DNA of 32,325 bases, from NCBI GenBank assembly GCA_003646815.1, contig QMLQ01000007.1, positions 1-32,325 on the forward strand, given 5' to 3'. The notes under the pieces were generated by a model. That model made no database searches. It was not told the DNA's origin and saw only the letters and a program-made list of their open reading frames with translations. Below, piece by piece: positions 14,966 through 23,557 of the stretch. The stretch's first letter is position 1, and each line of letters begins with the position of its first letter. The position numbers were made by a program, and so were the translations under genes. The stretch comes from Deltaproteobacteria bacterium. Lineage in GTDB: Bacteria; Desulfobacterota; DSM-4660; Desulfatiglandales; Desulfatiglandaceae.

Positions 14966-15500
14966 CATCCTTGAGCAAGGTACTGCAATATCTGCAGAGG
15001 TGATTGGACTTCCGATCCACATCCGCCACCGAGTGGCAGTAATGCATGATACATCCGGGGTCCTTACAATGACGAAGATTAAATGTATGTCCCAGTTCGT
15101 GGACAGCCTCCTTTACCACCCGTGTATGATACTCCTTCTCCCGTCCCTCTGACCCAAAACCTTCCTTGAGCCGATGCAGGGAAATGATGGATGCCCTGCC
15201 CCCCAACTGGGCTTCACCGTACACATGGGTCAGGATGGGGATGAAGAGATCCTGCCTTGTAACGCCCAATATCTTCAAGGCATCCGACGGAGCTTTCCGA
15301 TCCAGGATCTCCAGTATAAGGGTGGAGTGATACTGCCGCCGTTGCCGGTCAAAAGCAAACGCAAGGTCGTCTATGAGCGGCATGATCTCAACGGGAAAAC
15401 CGAATACCGTAATGAGAGCCCCGATTATCCGGTCCAGGAGTGACGTATCCAGGGCTTCAATGGGGGAAAGAATGATGGTATGTGCCGGTTGGGTATTCAA
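14940..15500 (-). CDS. amzA: Archaemetzincin-family zinc metalloprotease
   Basis: A 186-residue archaemetzincin, a small cytoplasmic metzincin peptidase family of unknown natural substrate. The motif block is clear: HELGHTFNLRHC at residues 134-145 gives three zinc-binding His and catalytic Glu135, followed by Cys150, Met152 (the Met-turn) and the pair Cys169/Cys172 for a second zinc. The third part of the motif is unusual, with Asn141 where the family and metzincins generally have Gly. Whether this alters activity is unknown. Translation seems to begin at TTG 15500, inside the stop of the response-regulator gene (TTGA). No ATG precedes the conserved ILSPIEAL segment. It is the last gene of the kinase/regulator operon, which suggests co-regulation with that signalling pair. 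Confidence 0.88.
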   Translation of the reverse strand: MNTQPAHTIILSPIEALDTSLLDRIIGALITVFGFPVEIMPLIDDLAFAFDRQRRQYHSTLILEILDRKAPSDALKILGVTRQDLFIPILTHVYGEAQLGGRASIISLHRLKEGFGSEGREKEYHTRVVKEAVHELGHTFNLRHCKDPGCIMHYCHSVADVDRKSNHLCRYCSTLLKDEKERLMSG

Positions 15501-16840
15501 TCTGGCCTGCGAATTCCATATCGCTTGATTTTGCTGTACAGGGTGGAACGGTCGATTTGCAGTATGTCAGCACTTTTCTTGATATTCCAATCAGTTTCGC
15601 CCAAAATAGTCATGACATGCGCTTTCTCAATCTCCTGCAAGGATTTGTCGGCGGCTAGGGTCCGATGTTCCGGAGAAAAAATGGGGAGATCCTCAGGTTT
15701 CACGGTCCGCCCCTTGCCCACAACAACGGCCCGCTCTATTGCGTTCTCCAGCTCACGAACATTCCCCGGCCATTCGTAAAGCATCATTTCGTCCATAGCT
15801 TCCCTACTGATTTTGTCTATATCCTTGTTGCTTTCTTGGGAAAACCGGTGCAGGAAATGCTCCGCGAGAATGGGGATATCTTCCTTTCTTTCTCGCAGGG
15901 GTGGCATAGCAAACGAGATCACGTTGAGTCGGTAGAAAAGATCCTGCCTGAACGTCCTGTCCCGGATCGCCTGGGCCAGGTCTTTGTTGGTGGCGGCGAT
16001 GACCCTGAAGTCGGCCTCAATGGGTTGCGTTCCTCCGACCCTGTAGAATACCCGGTCCTCCATGACTCGCAGGAGGTCGATCTGCATCCGCATGCTGATC
16101 TCGCCTATTTCATCCAGGAAAAGGGTCCCGCCGTGTGCCAGTTCCAGCCTGCCTTTCTTGCTCGCCTTGGCATCGGTAAAGGCACCTTTCTGATGCCCGA
16201 AAAGTTCACTTTCAAGGAGATGTTCGGGAAATGCTCCGCAATTCACCGCCACAAATGGACCGTTGCAGCGCGGGCTCTTGCTGTGAATCGCCTTTGCCGC
16301 CAGACCTTTTCCGGTGCCTGTTTCCCCGGTGATCAACACGGTTGAGTCGGTAGCGGCAACATCCTCTATCAACCGGAACACTTCCTGCATCGCCCTGGAT
16401 TGACCAAGCATGCTCTCAAATCTGCTACGTTCCCGGTATTCTTCTTTCAGGAAGAGAGTTTCGCGATCTTGCGCCTGCCGGTCCATGATCTTTTCAATCA
16501 GAAGTCCCAGTTCATTCGGATCAAAGGGCTTCATCAGGTAGTCAAAGGCCCCGTTTTTCATGGCCTCGATGGCCGTGGAAACGGAACCATAAGCCGTGAT
16601 CATGACTATGGCAACATCCGGGTCATTTTCATGCACTCGCTTCAGGACATCCAGGCCGCTCATGCCGTCCATCTTGATATCCAGAAGAAGGATGTCATAC
16701 CGGATATTTTCGAGCATCTCCAGGGCCTCTTCGCCACTGGCGGCCTTGTCTACCTGGTGGCCGTCCCTTTCCAGCCATCCGGCGAGAGATTCCCTCATAA
16801 TCAGCTCGTCATCAACAATAAGAATCTTAGCGGTCCCCAT
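15497..16840 (-). CDS. NtrC-family sigma-54-dependent response regulator
   Basis: A 447-residue response regulator with the standard three domains. The receiver (1-120) has Asp10/Asp11, the phospho-acceptor Asp54 in LLLDIKMDG, and Lys104. The AAA+ domain (about 145-370) has GETGTGKG at 172-179, FLDEIG, and the sigma-54 contact loop at 219-224 reading GAFTDA instead of the usual GAFTGA, a variant found in other activators. The C-terminus (about 400-445) is a Fis-type helix-turn-helix with KKSADILQIDRSTLYSKI. The ATG at 16840 was chosen for its GGAGG 5 nt upstream. The ATG at 16852 has none. It overlaps the kinase gene by 14 bp. The nearest visible sigma-54 promoter is at 12901. Confidence 0.95.
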   Translation of the reverse strand: MGTAKILIVDDELIMRESLAGWLERDGHQVDKAASGEEALEMLENIRYDILLLDIKMDGMSGLDVLKRVHENDPDVAIVMITAYGSVSTAIEAMKNGAFDYLMKPFDPNELGLLIEKIMDRQAQDRETLFLKEEYRERSRFESMLGQSRAMQEVFRLIEDVAATDSTVLITGETGTGKGLAAKAIHSKSPRCNGPFVAVNCGAFPEHLLESELFGHQKGAFTDAKASKKGRLELAHGGTLFLDEIGEISMRMQIDLLRVMEDRVFYRVGGTQPIEADFRVIAATNKDLAQAIRDRTFRQDLFYRLNVISFAMPPLRERKEDIPILAEHFLHRFSQESNKDIDKISREAMDEMMLYEWPGNVRELENAIERAVVVGKGRTVKPEDLPIFSPEHRTLAADKSLQEIEKAHVMTILGETDWNIKKSADILQIDRSTLYSKIKRYGIRRPD

Positions 16841-18386
16841 GTAGGCCTCCATCCCCGGAGGGGACAGGAAGAAGCACGCGAAAAGTCGTGCCCTTTCCCG
16901 GCTTCGATTCGACCTTAATAGTCCCCCCGTGTTCCTCTACTATTCCGTAAGCCACTGAGAGCCCCAAGCCGACCCCCTTACCTTTTTTCTTGGTGGTGAA
17001 AAAAGGTTCAAACAATTTTGAAAGGTTCTCTTCCGGTATCCCAGCTCCCGTATCGGTAAGAGAGATCATGATTATACTGTCTGCCGACAGGGACCTGGTT
17101 TCAATAGTGAGAATACCGCCTTCACCGGCGTCCATTGCCTCGGCAGCGTTTGAGACCAGGTTCATCAAGACCTGTTGGAGCTGATCCTCCGACCCCACGA
17201 TTTCCGGCAGTTCCACATCAAGGCTTTTTTCAACTCTTACCCGGTTAATTTTCAAAAGATTCCCGTTGAGAAGCAGGGTTTTTTCTATTAGACGATTTAT
17301 ATCAACCGGTTTCAATTCGAGCTTTGACTGCCGCGAAAACGCAAGAAGGTTGGAGGCTATTCGGCTCACCCGGCGTGTTTCAGTCTCCATAAGTCCAAGG
17401 TATTGTACAAATCGCTCGGCTGTCCGGGTATCAAGGTCTTTTTCCTCTATAATCCGTTTCATAAGCAGGATAAAATTGAACATACCGGCAACAGGATTGT
17501 TTATCTCATGCACCACAGACGCCGCCAGCTTACCGAGGGACGCCATTTTGTCCTGATGGAGGAGCTTCTCATGGGTTTCCTTGAGCTCCCTGGTACGTTC
17601 CTCAACCATTCTTTCCAGGCGCTGCCGTATTTTTTCCTCCTGTTTTTTCCTGTCTGTTATGTCCCTGCTGATCTCAATAAACTTGGAAATTTTCCCTTTA
17701 TCCCCCCAGATGGGAAACATGGAAACTTCAATATACCGGATTCGTCCCTTATGGTCCACGCGGGTGAGGATTTGCTGGTTCGTCTGCCTGTTTTTGATGA
17801 CTTCCTCGAGCGGGCAGACAAAATCACCTCTCTTGCAGGGTTCAGCGAAATTTTGAAAAATTTCATGACATTTTCGTCCAATCACCTCATCACGTCCGTA
17901 CCCCATGGTATTCAAAAAGGCCTCATTAACCTCCACAATTTCCCGTTCAGGGGTAATGACGACTATAGTGTCCTGAATGGCATTAAAAATAGTCTCAAAT
18001 TCTTCTGTCTGGCTCCTGAGCCTTTTTTCTTCAACGTTGGTTGCCCGCCAGAACATGTCAAAAACATGGTACGCAAGAACCCTGATATGATCGGGCTTTG
18101 TTGCCAGAATCTCTTTAAAAACCTCCCTCTCGGGTGTCAGTACCATGATGAGATGGATATCGAACACAGGAAGGAAAAAATCTCGATAATCTCCGGTAAC
18201 CTTCAGGCCGAGTTCCCTGGCTTTCGCGACCCCGGGACTTGTGAGGTCATTGTCTGCAATGGCAATGATTTTGGCACGCACGTCCTTTTTGCGGTAATCG
18301 GAATAGGTTTTTTCCAAGACGTCTCTGGCCAGCAAACCGCCACCCACAATGCCGATATTGATAATTTTTTCCGCCTCTACATTCAT
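16827..18386 (-). CDS. PAS sensor histidine kinase with N-terminal Rossmann-like domain
   Basis: A 519-residue soluble kinase with no transmembrane segment. Residues 8 to about 115 form an unusual sensor domain that looks like an NAD(P)-binding Rossmann fold: IINIGIVGGGLLARDV, then AKIIAIADND at the end of a second strand, then a VTGDYRDFF turn. A PAS domain follows (about 127-248) with the cysteine-containing loop EPCKRGDFVCPL, then a coiled coil, the phospho-acceptor His293 in VVHEINNP, and ATPase boxes NLVSNAAEAM, DTGAGIPEE and GVGLGLSVAYGIVEEHGG. It probably phosphorylates the regulator next to it. ATG 18386 has GAGGG 8 nt upstream. An in-frame ATG at 18452 would add 22 residues of low-complexity sequence. 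Sensing of NAD(H) or another nucleotide is an inference from the fold. Confidence 0.9.
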   Translation of the reverse strand: MNVEAEKIINIGIVGGGLLARDVLEKTYSDYRKKDVRAKIIAIADNDLTSPGVAKARELGLKVTGDYRDFFLPVFDIHLIMVLTPEREVFKEILATKPDHIRVLAYHVFDMFWRATNVEEKRLRSQTEEFETIFNAIQDTIVVITPEREIVEVNEAFLNTMGYGRDEVIGRKCHEIFQNFAEPCKRGDFVCPLEEVIKNRQTNQQILTRVDHKGRIRYIEVSMFPIWGDKGKISKFIEISRDITDRKKQEEKIRQRLERMVEERTRELKETHEKLLHQDKMASLGKLAASVVHEINNPVAGMFNFILLMKRIIEEKDLDTRTAERFVQYLGLMETETRRVSRIASNLLAFSRQSKLELKPVDINRLIEKTLLLNGNLLKINRVRVEKSLDVELPEIVGSEDQLQQVLMNLVSNAAEAMDAGEGGILTIETRSLSADSIIMISLTDTGAGIPEENLSKLFEPFFTTKKKGKGVGLGLSVAYGIVEEHGGTIKVESKPGKGTTFRVLLPVPSGDGGLHGDR

Positions 18387-18587
18387 AAAATTGACCCTCG
18401 ACAGAAACCCTTCTTTCCCTGGACCTGACACCTCATTTTTGGAGCTTATCATGACCCCATTACCCTTTCAAGAAGATATTCAATCCATTTGAAAAAGTGG
18501 CTTCATCTCTCTCACGGCCGGGGGTGAATCGGGTGCTCGGAATCAGCCTGGACCCCCTTTTCAATAGGCTGTTTATTCGGTTTTTGA

Positions 18588-18617
18588 TTGACAATCTTGT
18601 CCTGCGCGAAATATATT
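18588..18617 (+). promoter_or_regulatory. Sigma-70 promoter of the hdrA operon with palindrome over the -35
   Basis: TTGACA (18588-18593) is a perfect -35 element. TATATT (18612-18617) matches five of six -10 positions after an 18-bp spacer. Transcription would start near 18624, leaving a leader of about 46 nt to the ATG at 18670. The -35 is embedded in a small palindrome, GATTG-A-CAATC (18586-18596), which could be an operator. The rest of 18453-18585 shows nothing recognisable. Confidence 0.6.
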
Positions 18618-18669
18618 TAATGACTTTTTGCGATACAGCCAAGAACTTTCACCCGTAAAGGAGCGTGTC

Positions 18670-21600
18670 ATGCCTGACAAACCCGTGGGATCTGTCATGG
18701 TGGTCGGCGGAGGGATTGCTGGAATGCAGGCATCCCTTGATCTTGCCGATTCCGGGTACCTGGTCCACCTTGTTGAAAAGTCCTCCGCGATCGGCGGGGT
18801 TATGAGTGAGCTGGACAAGACCTTCCCCACCAATGACTGTGCCATGTGAATTATCTCCCCGAAACTGGTCGAGGTCGGCCGGCATCTGAATATCAACCTC
18901 ATTACTTGTGCGGAAGTAGAAAAGATTGAGGGATCGCAAGGTAATTTTAGGGTCACCCTCAACAAGACACCCCGGTATATCGATGAATCCAAATGTACCG
19001 CCTGTGGAGACTGTGCTGAAGTATGTCCAGTAGTCCTGCCCAGCGAATACGATCAGGCACTGGTAACCAGGAAGGCTACTTTCAAAAAATATGCCCAAGC
19101 CATACCGGGATCTTTCTCTATCCAGAAGGCAGACAAAGCCCCTTGCCGTCTCGCGTGCCCTGCCGGTTTGAATGTGCAGGGATACGTTCAAATGGTTAAA
19201 GAAGGGAAGTATAAAGAATCACTTGAAATCATCATGAAGGATCTTCCTCTGCCGGGGGTGCTGGGAAGAATCTGCCCCCACGGATGCGAGGATGCCTGTC
19301 GTCGTGCCCAGGTAGACGACCCGGTGGCTATCCGTGACCTGAAACGACTGGCAGCAGATCAGTTTGATCCGCGTGATATCGAGATAGCATGCGCACCAAA
19401 GCGTGATGAAAAAGTAGCAATCATCGGGTCGGGACCGGCTGGTCTTTCAGCAGCATACCACCTTGCACGCAAGGGCATACAATCGGTGATATACGAGGCC
19501 CTGCCGGAGCCTGGCGGCATGCTTCGGGTTGGCATACCCGACCACCGACTCCCAAGAAAGGTCCTCGACACGGAAATCGAATTGATCCAAAACCTGGGAG
19601 TGGAAATCAAGACAAACGCTCCCCTCGGTCCTGACTTGACGGTAGATGACCTTTTCGAGAAAGGTTTCAAGGCGGTCTATCTCGCGATCGGCGCCCACCG
19701 GGGAATCGATCTCGGCGTCCCCGGAGAAAAGGCAAAAGGGGTGCGCCAGGGGGTCGATTTTCTTCGGGAACTTAATCTTAAAGGCAGCGTTGAGGTCGGG
19801 CAAAAGGTGGCAATCATCGGCGGCGGGAACGTGGCCATTGACGTGGCTCGGTCGGCCGTGCGGATGGGCGCTGAGGATGTCAATATTATCTATCGCCGCA
19901 CCCGGGCTGAAATGCCTGCGTGGGAAGAGGAAATCAGTGCTGCGGAACAAGAAGGAACCCATATCACGTATCTCTCTGCCCCCCAGGAGATTCTGACCAG
20001 GGACGGTGTGGTGGTGGGTGTTCGGTGTATCCGCATGGAACTGGGGGAGCCCGATTCTTCAGGGAGGAGACGACCGGTTCCAATTCCGGGGAGTGAATAC
20101 GAAATAGAAATCGACCAGGTGATTCCAGCCATCGGTCAGCGGGCGGACCTGTCGGCCATTGAGGATATTGCGGGCCTCGATTTCACGCGCTGGGGGACCA
20201 TTGATGTGGATGCAACCACCTATGCAACCGGGCGTGAAGGCGTCTTTGCGGGTGGCGATGCCCAGACAGGCCCCTGGGTCGCCATCGGTGCCATAGCAGC
20301 TGGGCGGGAAGCCGCCGAATCCATTGAGCGATATTTCGACGGAAGAGATCTGGCTGAAGGTCGTGAACCCATCAACAAAGACAATCCTTTGTATCGCCCC
20401 ATCCCACCTGATATTTCTTCCAAGGCCAGGGCCCGGATGCCCGAATTGCCCCCGGAAAAAAGAAAAGGCAATTTCAATGAAGTGGAATTGGGGTATGACG
20501 AGGAAACAGGCCGTGAGGAAGCAGACCGTTGCCTTAACTGCGGTTATTGCTGCGAATGCTTTCAGTGTGTGGATGCGTGCGGCGCACAAGCCGTGACTCT
20601 TGACACCCATGCACAGCAACCTGAAACCGTTGATCTGGAGGTGGGCTCGATTATTCTTGCCCCGGGATTTGAAGCATTTGATCCTTCACAATTTGATACA
20701 TACAACTATGCAAATCACCCAAATGTCATAACTTCCATGGAATTCGAGAGGATCCTTTCTGCATCCGGACCCACCATGGGGCACCTGGTGCGCATGTCGG
20801 ACCACAAAGAAGCGAGAAAAATAGCATGGTTACAGTGTGTGGGTTCTCGAGATATGAATCGCTGCGACAACGCCTACTGCTCCTCGGTCTGCTGCATGTA
20901 TGCAGTAAAAGAGGCGGTTATCGCCAAGGAACACGGCGGAGAGGATCTCGACTGCAGCATATTCTATATGGATATGCGAACCCACGGAAAAGACTTTGAA
21001 CGGTATTATGATGACGCCCGGGAAAAGCACGGGGTTCGTTTCATCCGATCCCGTGTCCACTCTATTACACCCATGCCCGGATCGGACGATCTGATCATCA
21101 AATACGCTGATGAGAATGGGAATTTAAGGGAAGACATTTTTGATATGGTCGTGCTTTCCGTTGGGCTGGAGACACCGCCCGAGACAAAAGAACTGGCTGA
21201 AAGACTGGATATTGATCTGACGGAAGGCAGTTTTTGCCATACGGAGTCCTTTCATCCCGTTGCCACGTCCAGGGACGGCATATACGTCTGCGGGGCCTTC
21301 CAGGGACCTAAGGATATCCCGCAATCCGTGGTTGAAGCCAGTTCAGCCGCGGCGGAAGCAGGGTCCCTTCTGAGCGCCAGCCGTAATACTCTGACAAGGA
21401 CCAGGGAACTTCCGGAAGAAAAAAATATAATAGGAGAACGCCCCAGAATCGGTGTCTTTGTCTGCCATTGCGGGATCAATATCGGAGGCGTCGTAGACGT
21501 TCCGGCCGTCCGGGATTACGCGGCAAACCTCCCTTACGTGACATACGTCACGGACAACCTTTATACCTGTTCCCAGGATACTCAGGACACCATTGCCAAG

Positions 21601-23106
21601 GTCATCAAAGAAGAGGGGCTGAACCGAATCGTAGTTGCCGCGTGTACGCCGAAAACTCACGAACCCCTGTTTCAGGAAACCATGGTCGGCGCGGGTTTGA
21701 ATAAGTATCTCTTTGAGATGACAAACATCCGGAATCAGGATTCCTGGGTGCATAAGGATGACCCCGAAGCCGCTACCGAGAAAGCCAAAGACCTGGTGCG
21801 CATGGCCGTAGCCAAGGTGGCCCTGATGGAACCTCTCAAGGAAACGGAGCTGGGCATCAACCAGAAGGCCCTTGTGGTGGGCGGCGGTATTTCCGGCATG
21901 GTCACCGCAAGGACCCTCAGCAAACAGGGATACCAGGTCGCCTTGGTGGAAAGGAACAACGCCCTGGGCGGCCAGGCCCTGAACCTTTTCAGGACCTGGA
22001 AAGGGGAGAATGTCCGGGAAAACGTCTCGTCTCTGGTGAAGGATGTGGAAAAGGACGGGAACATTGAGGTCCATCTCAATACGGTATTGAGTCATGTTGA
22101 CGGTTTTGTCGGCAATTTCAAGTCGACCCTGAAATCGGGTGACAAGGAAGAGGAGATTGAGCACGGTATCACGGTGATTGCCACCGGGGCCCAGGAGTTC
22201 AAGCCGGACGAATACCTTTACGGAAAAGACCCAAGGGTCATGACCCACCTGGAACTGGATCGAAAATTCATGGATGATCCTGCTTCACTGAAGGCGGCGA
22301 GCACCGCGGTTTTTATCCAGTGTGTCGGTTCCAGGGAACCGGAAAGGCCTTACTGTTCTCGCGTCTGTTGTACCCACTCCATGGAAAGTGCACTCCAGTT
22401 AAAGGAATTGAATCCAGATATGGATGTCTACATCCTGTACCGGGATATCAGGACCTACGGAGAAAGGGAAACCCTTTACAGAAAGGCCCGCGAAGCCGGG
22501 GTTATCTTTGTGCGGTACAGTCTTGATCAAAAACCAGAGGTTAAAAGCACTGAACAGGGCCTGGAAATCCAGGTCAACGACCCGATCCTCCAGCGCCCGC
22601 TGATCATTCGGGCGGACCTGCTTGGACTTGCATCCGCCATCGTGCCTTACAGGGATGAAGAACTTGCCCAGCATTTCAAGATCACCCTGAACGACGACGG
22701 CTTTTTTGTGGAGGCCCACCCGAAACTGGCCCCCTCCGAATTTGCAACGGACGGTGTTTTCCTGTGCGGGATGGCGCATTATCCCAAGCCCATTGACGAG
22801 TCAGTGGCCCAGGCCCAGGCAGCGGCATCACGTGCTGTCACGCTCCTGGCAAGGGAAACCGTCCATGTGAGCGGCACCGTCGCATATGCAAACCCCGCCT
22901 ATTGCAGCAGTTGCGGCGTATGCGTGTCTATCTGCCCCTATTCAGCGCCCTCTTTTATTGAGGAAGGCCCCTTTGCCGGCAAGGCCCAAATTAATGCAGC
23001 CCTGTGCAAGGGTTGTGGCCTTTGCGTTGCATCCTGCCGTTCCGGCGCCCTCAACCTCCGGGGATTTGAGGAAGGGCAGATTATGGCAATGATAAACGAG
23101 ATGTAG
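18670..23106 (+). CDS. hdrA: Selenocysteine-containing HdrA-NfnB-HdrA fusion flavoprotein
   Basis: A 1478-residue electron-transfer flavoprotein read through one in-frame UGA (18847-18849, Sec60). Order: an HdrA-type FAD loop (GGGIAGMQ, about 13-20) and NDCAM-Sec-IISPK, where other HdrA proteins have Cys or Sec; a ferredoxin motif at Cys109/112/115/119; an inserted NfnB/GltD-like NAD(P)H-FAD reductase (about 155-585) with GSGPAG at 253-258 and GGGNVA at 384-389; a Cys-rich cluster at 621-637; and the rest of the first HdrA unit. A second complete HdrA follows from about 925, with VCHCG at 931-935, GGGISGM at 1071-1077, and two [4Fe-4S] motifs at Cys1412-1422 and Cys1446-1456. The latter begins C-x2-C-x2-C-x3-C and is followed by Arg instead of Pro. 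The AAAGGAG site before ATG 18670 is strong. HdrA is the bifurcating flavin subunit of Hdr complexes. The fused reductase would let NAD(P)H take part directly. Confidence 0.93.
18847..18882 (+). promoter_or_regulatory. Sec UGA codon and SECIS-like hairpin in hdrA
   Basis: The UGA is at 18847-18849. Fifteen nt further, CTGGTC (18865-18870) pairs with GGCCGG (18877-18882) through four Watson-Crick and two G-U pairs, leaving the loop GAGGTC. This loop strongly resembles the AGGUCU loop of the Escherichia coli fdhF SECIS, including the G and U residues bound by SelB. The loop begins 21 nt after the UGA, the normal distance for bacterial SECIS elements. Confidence 0.75.
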
Positions 23107-23125
23107 CTAATCGAGGAGAATGTAA

Positions 23126-23557
23126 ATGAGCGACTGGGAACCAAAAATCACCACCTTCCTGTGCCACTGGTGCAGTTACGGCGCAGCGGATCTTGCCGGG
23201 GTCAGCCGGCTCCAGTACCCCCCCAATTTTCGGGTCATCAGGGTGCCCTGTTCCGGCAGGGTAAGCCCCAAGTTCATCCTCGCGGCCTTCAGGCACGGTG
23301 CGGATGGTGTATGGGTCTCGGGGTGACACCCCGGAGACTGCCATTACCTGGAAGGTAATTATTACGCAAGACGCAAATTCGTCCTCCTGAAAAACCTCAT
23401 GGAACATGTGGGATTGGAACCGGGTCGGCTGCATTTTTCCTGGATCAGCTCAGCCGAGGCTACCAAGTTTGTTGAAGTAGCCAACGAGGTAAACGCTGCA
23501 GTCGGTGAACTGGGTCCGGCCAAGTACCTGATAAAGAAACGAGCCGAGGTAGCATAA
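23126..23557 (+). CDS. mvhD: Selenocysteine-containing MvhD/FlxD-like iron-sulfur protein
   Basis: A 143-residue MvhD-family protein (delta subunit of F420-non-reducing hydrogenase; FlxD and BamF are relatives), which carries electrons into HdrA through a [2Fe-2S]-type cluster. The frame contains one UGA at 23324-23326, giving Sec67 in SG-Sec-HPGDCHY, where the family has GCHPGDCHY. Other ligands are Cys13 and Cys16 (FLCHWCSY), Cys42 (VPCSGR) and Cys72. The frame resumes after the UGA with typical MvhD sequence ([27 protein letters not shown]) and ends at TAA 23557. If the UGA were a stop, the product would lose its conserved C-terminal half. GAGGAG lies 7 nt before the ATG. The gene is 19 bp after hdrA and its stop overlaps the next start (TAATG). 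Confidence 0.93.
23324..23359 (+). promoter_or_regulatory. Sec UGA codon and SECIS-like hairpin in mvhD
   Basis: The UGA is at 23324-23326. Sixteen nt later, ATTACCT (23343-23349) pairs perfectly with AGGTAAT (23353-23359), leaving the small loop GGA, or UGGAA if the top pair opens. The loop carries guanines, and its distance from the UGA (about 23 nt) is the same as in hdrA and in known bacterial SECIS elements. Confidence 0.68.

Noticed and set aside
18847-18849. Reading the TGA in hdrA as a nonsense mutation making a pseudogene
   Set aside because: The frame is intact and conserved on both sides. The position is a known Cys/Sec site, a SECIS-like hairpin follows, the adjacent mvhD has the same arrangement, and selB is present.
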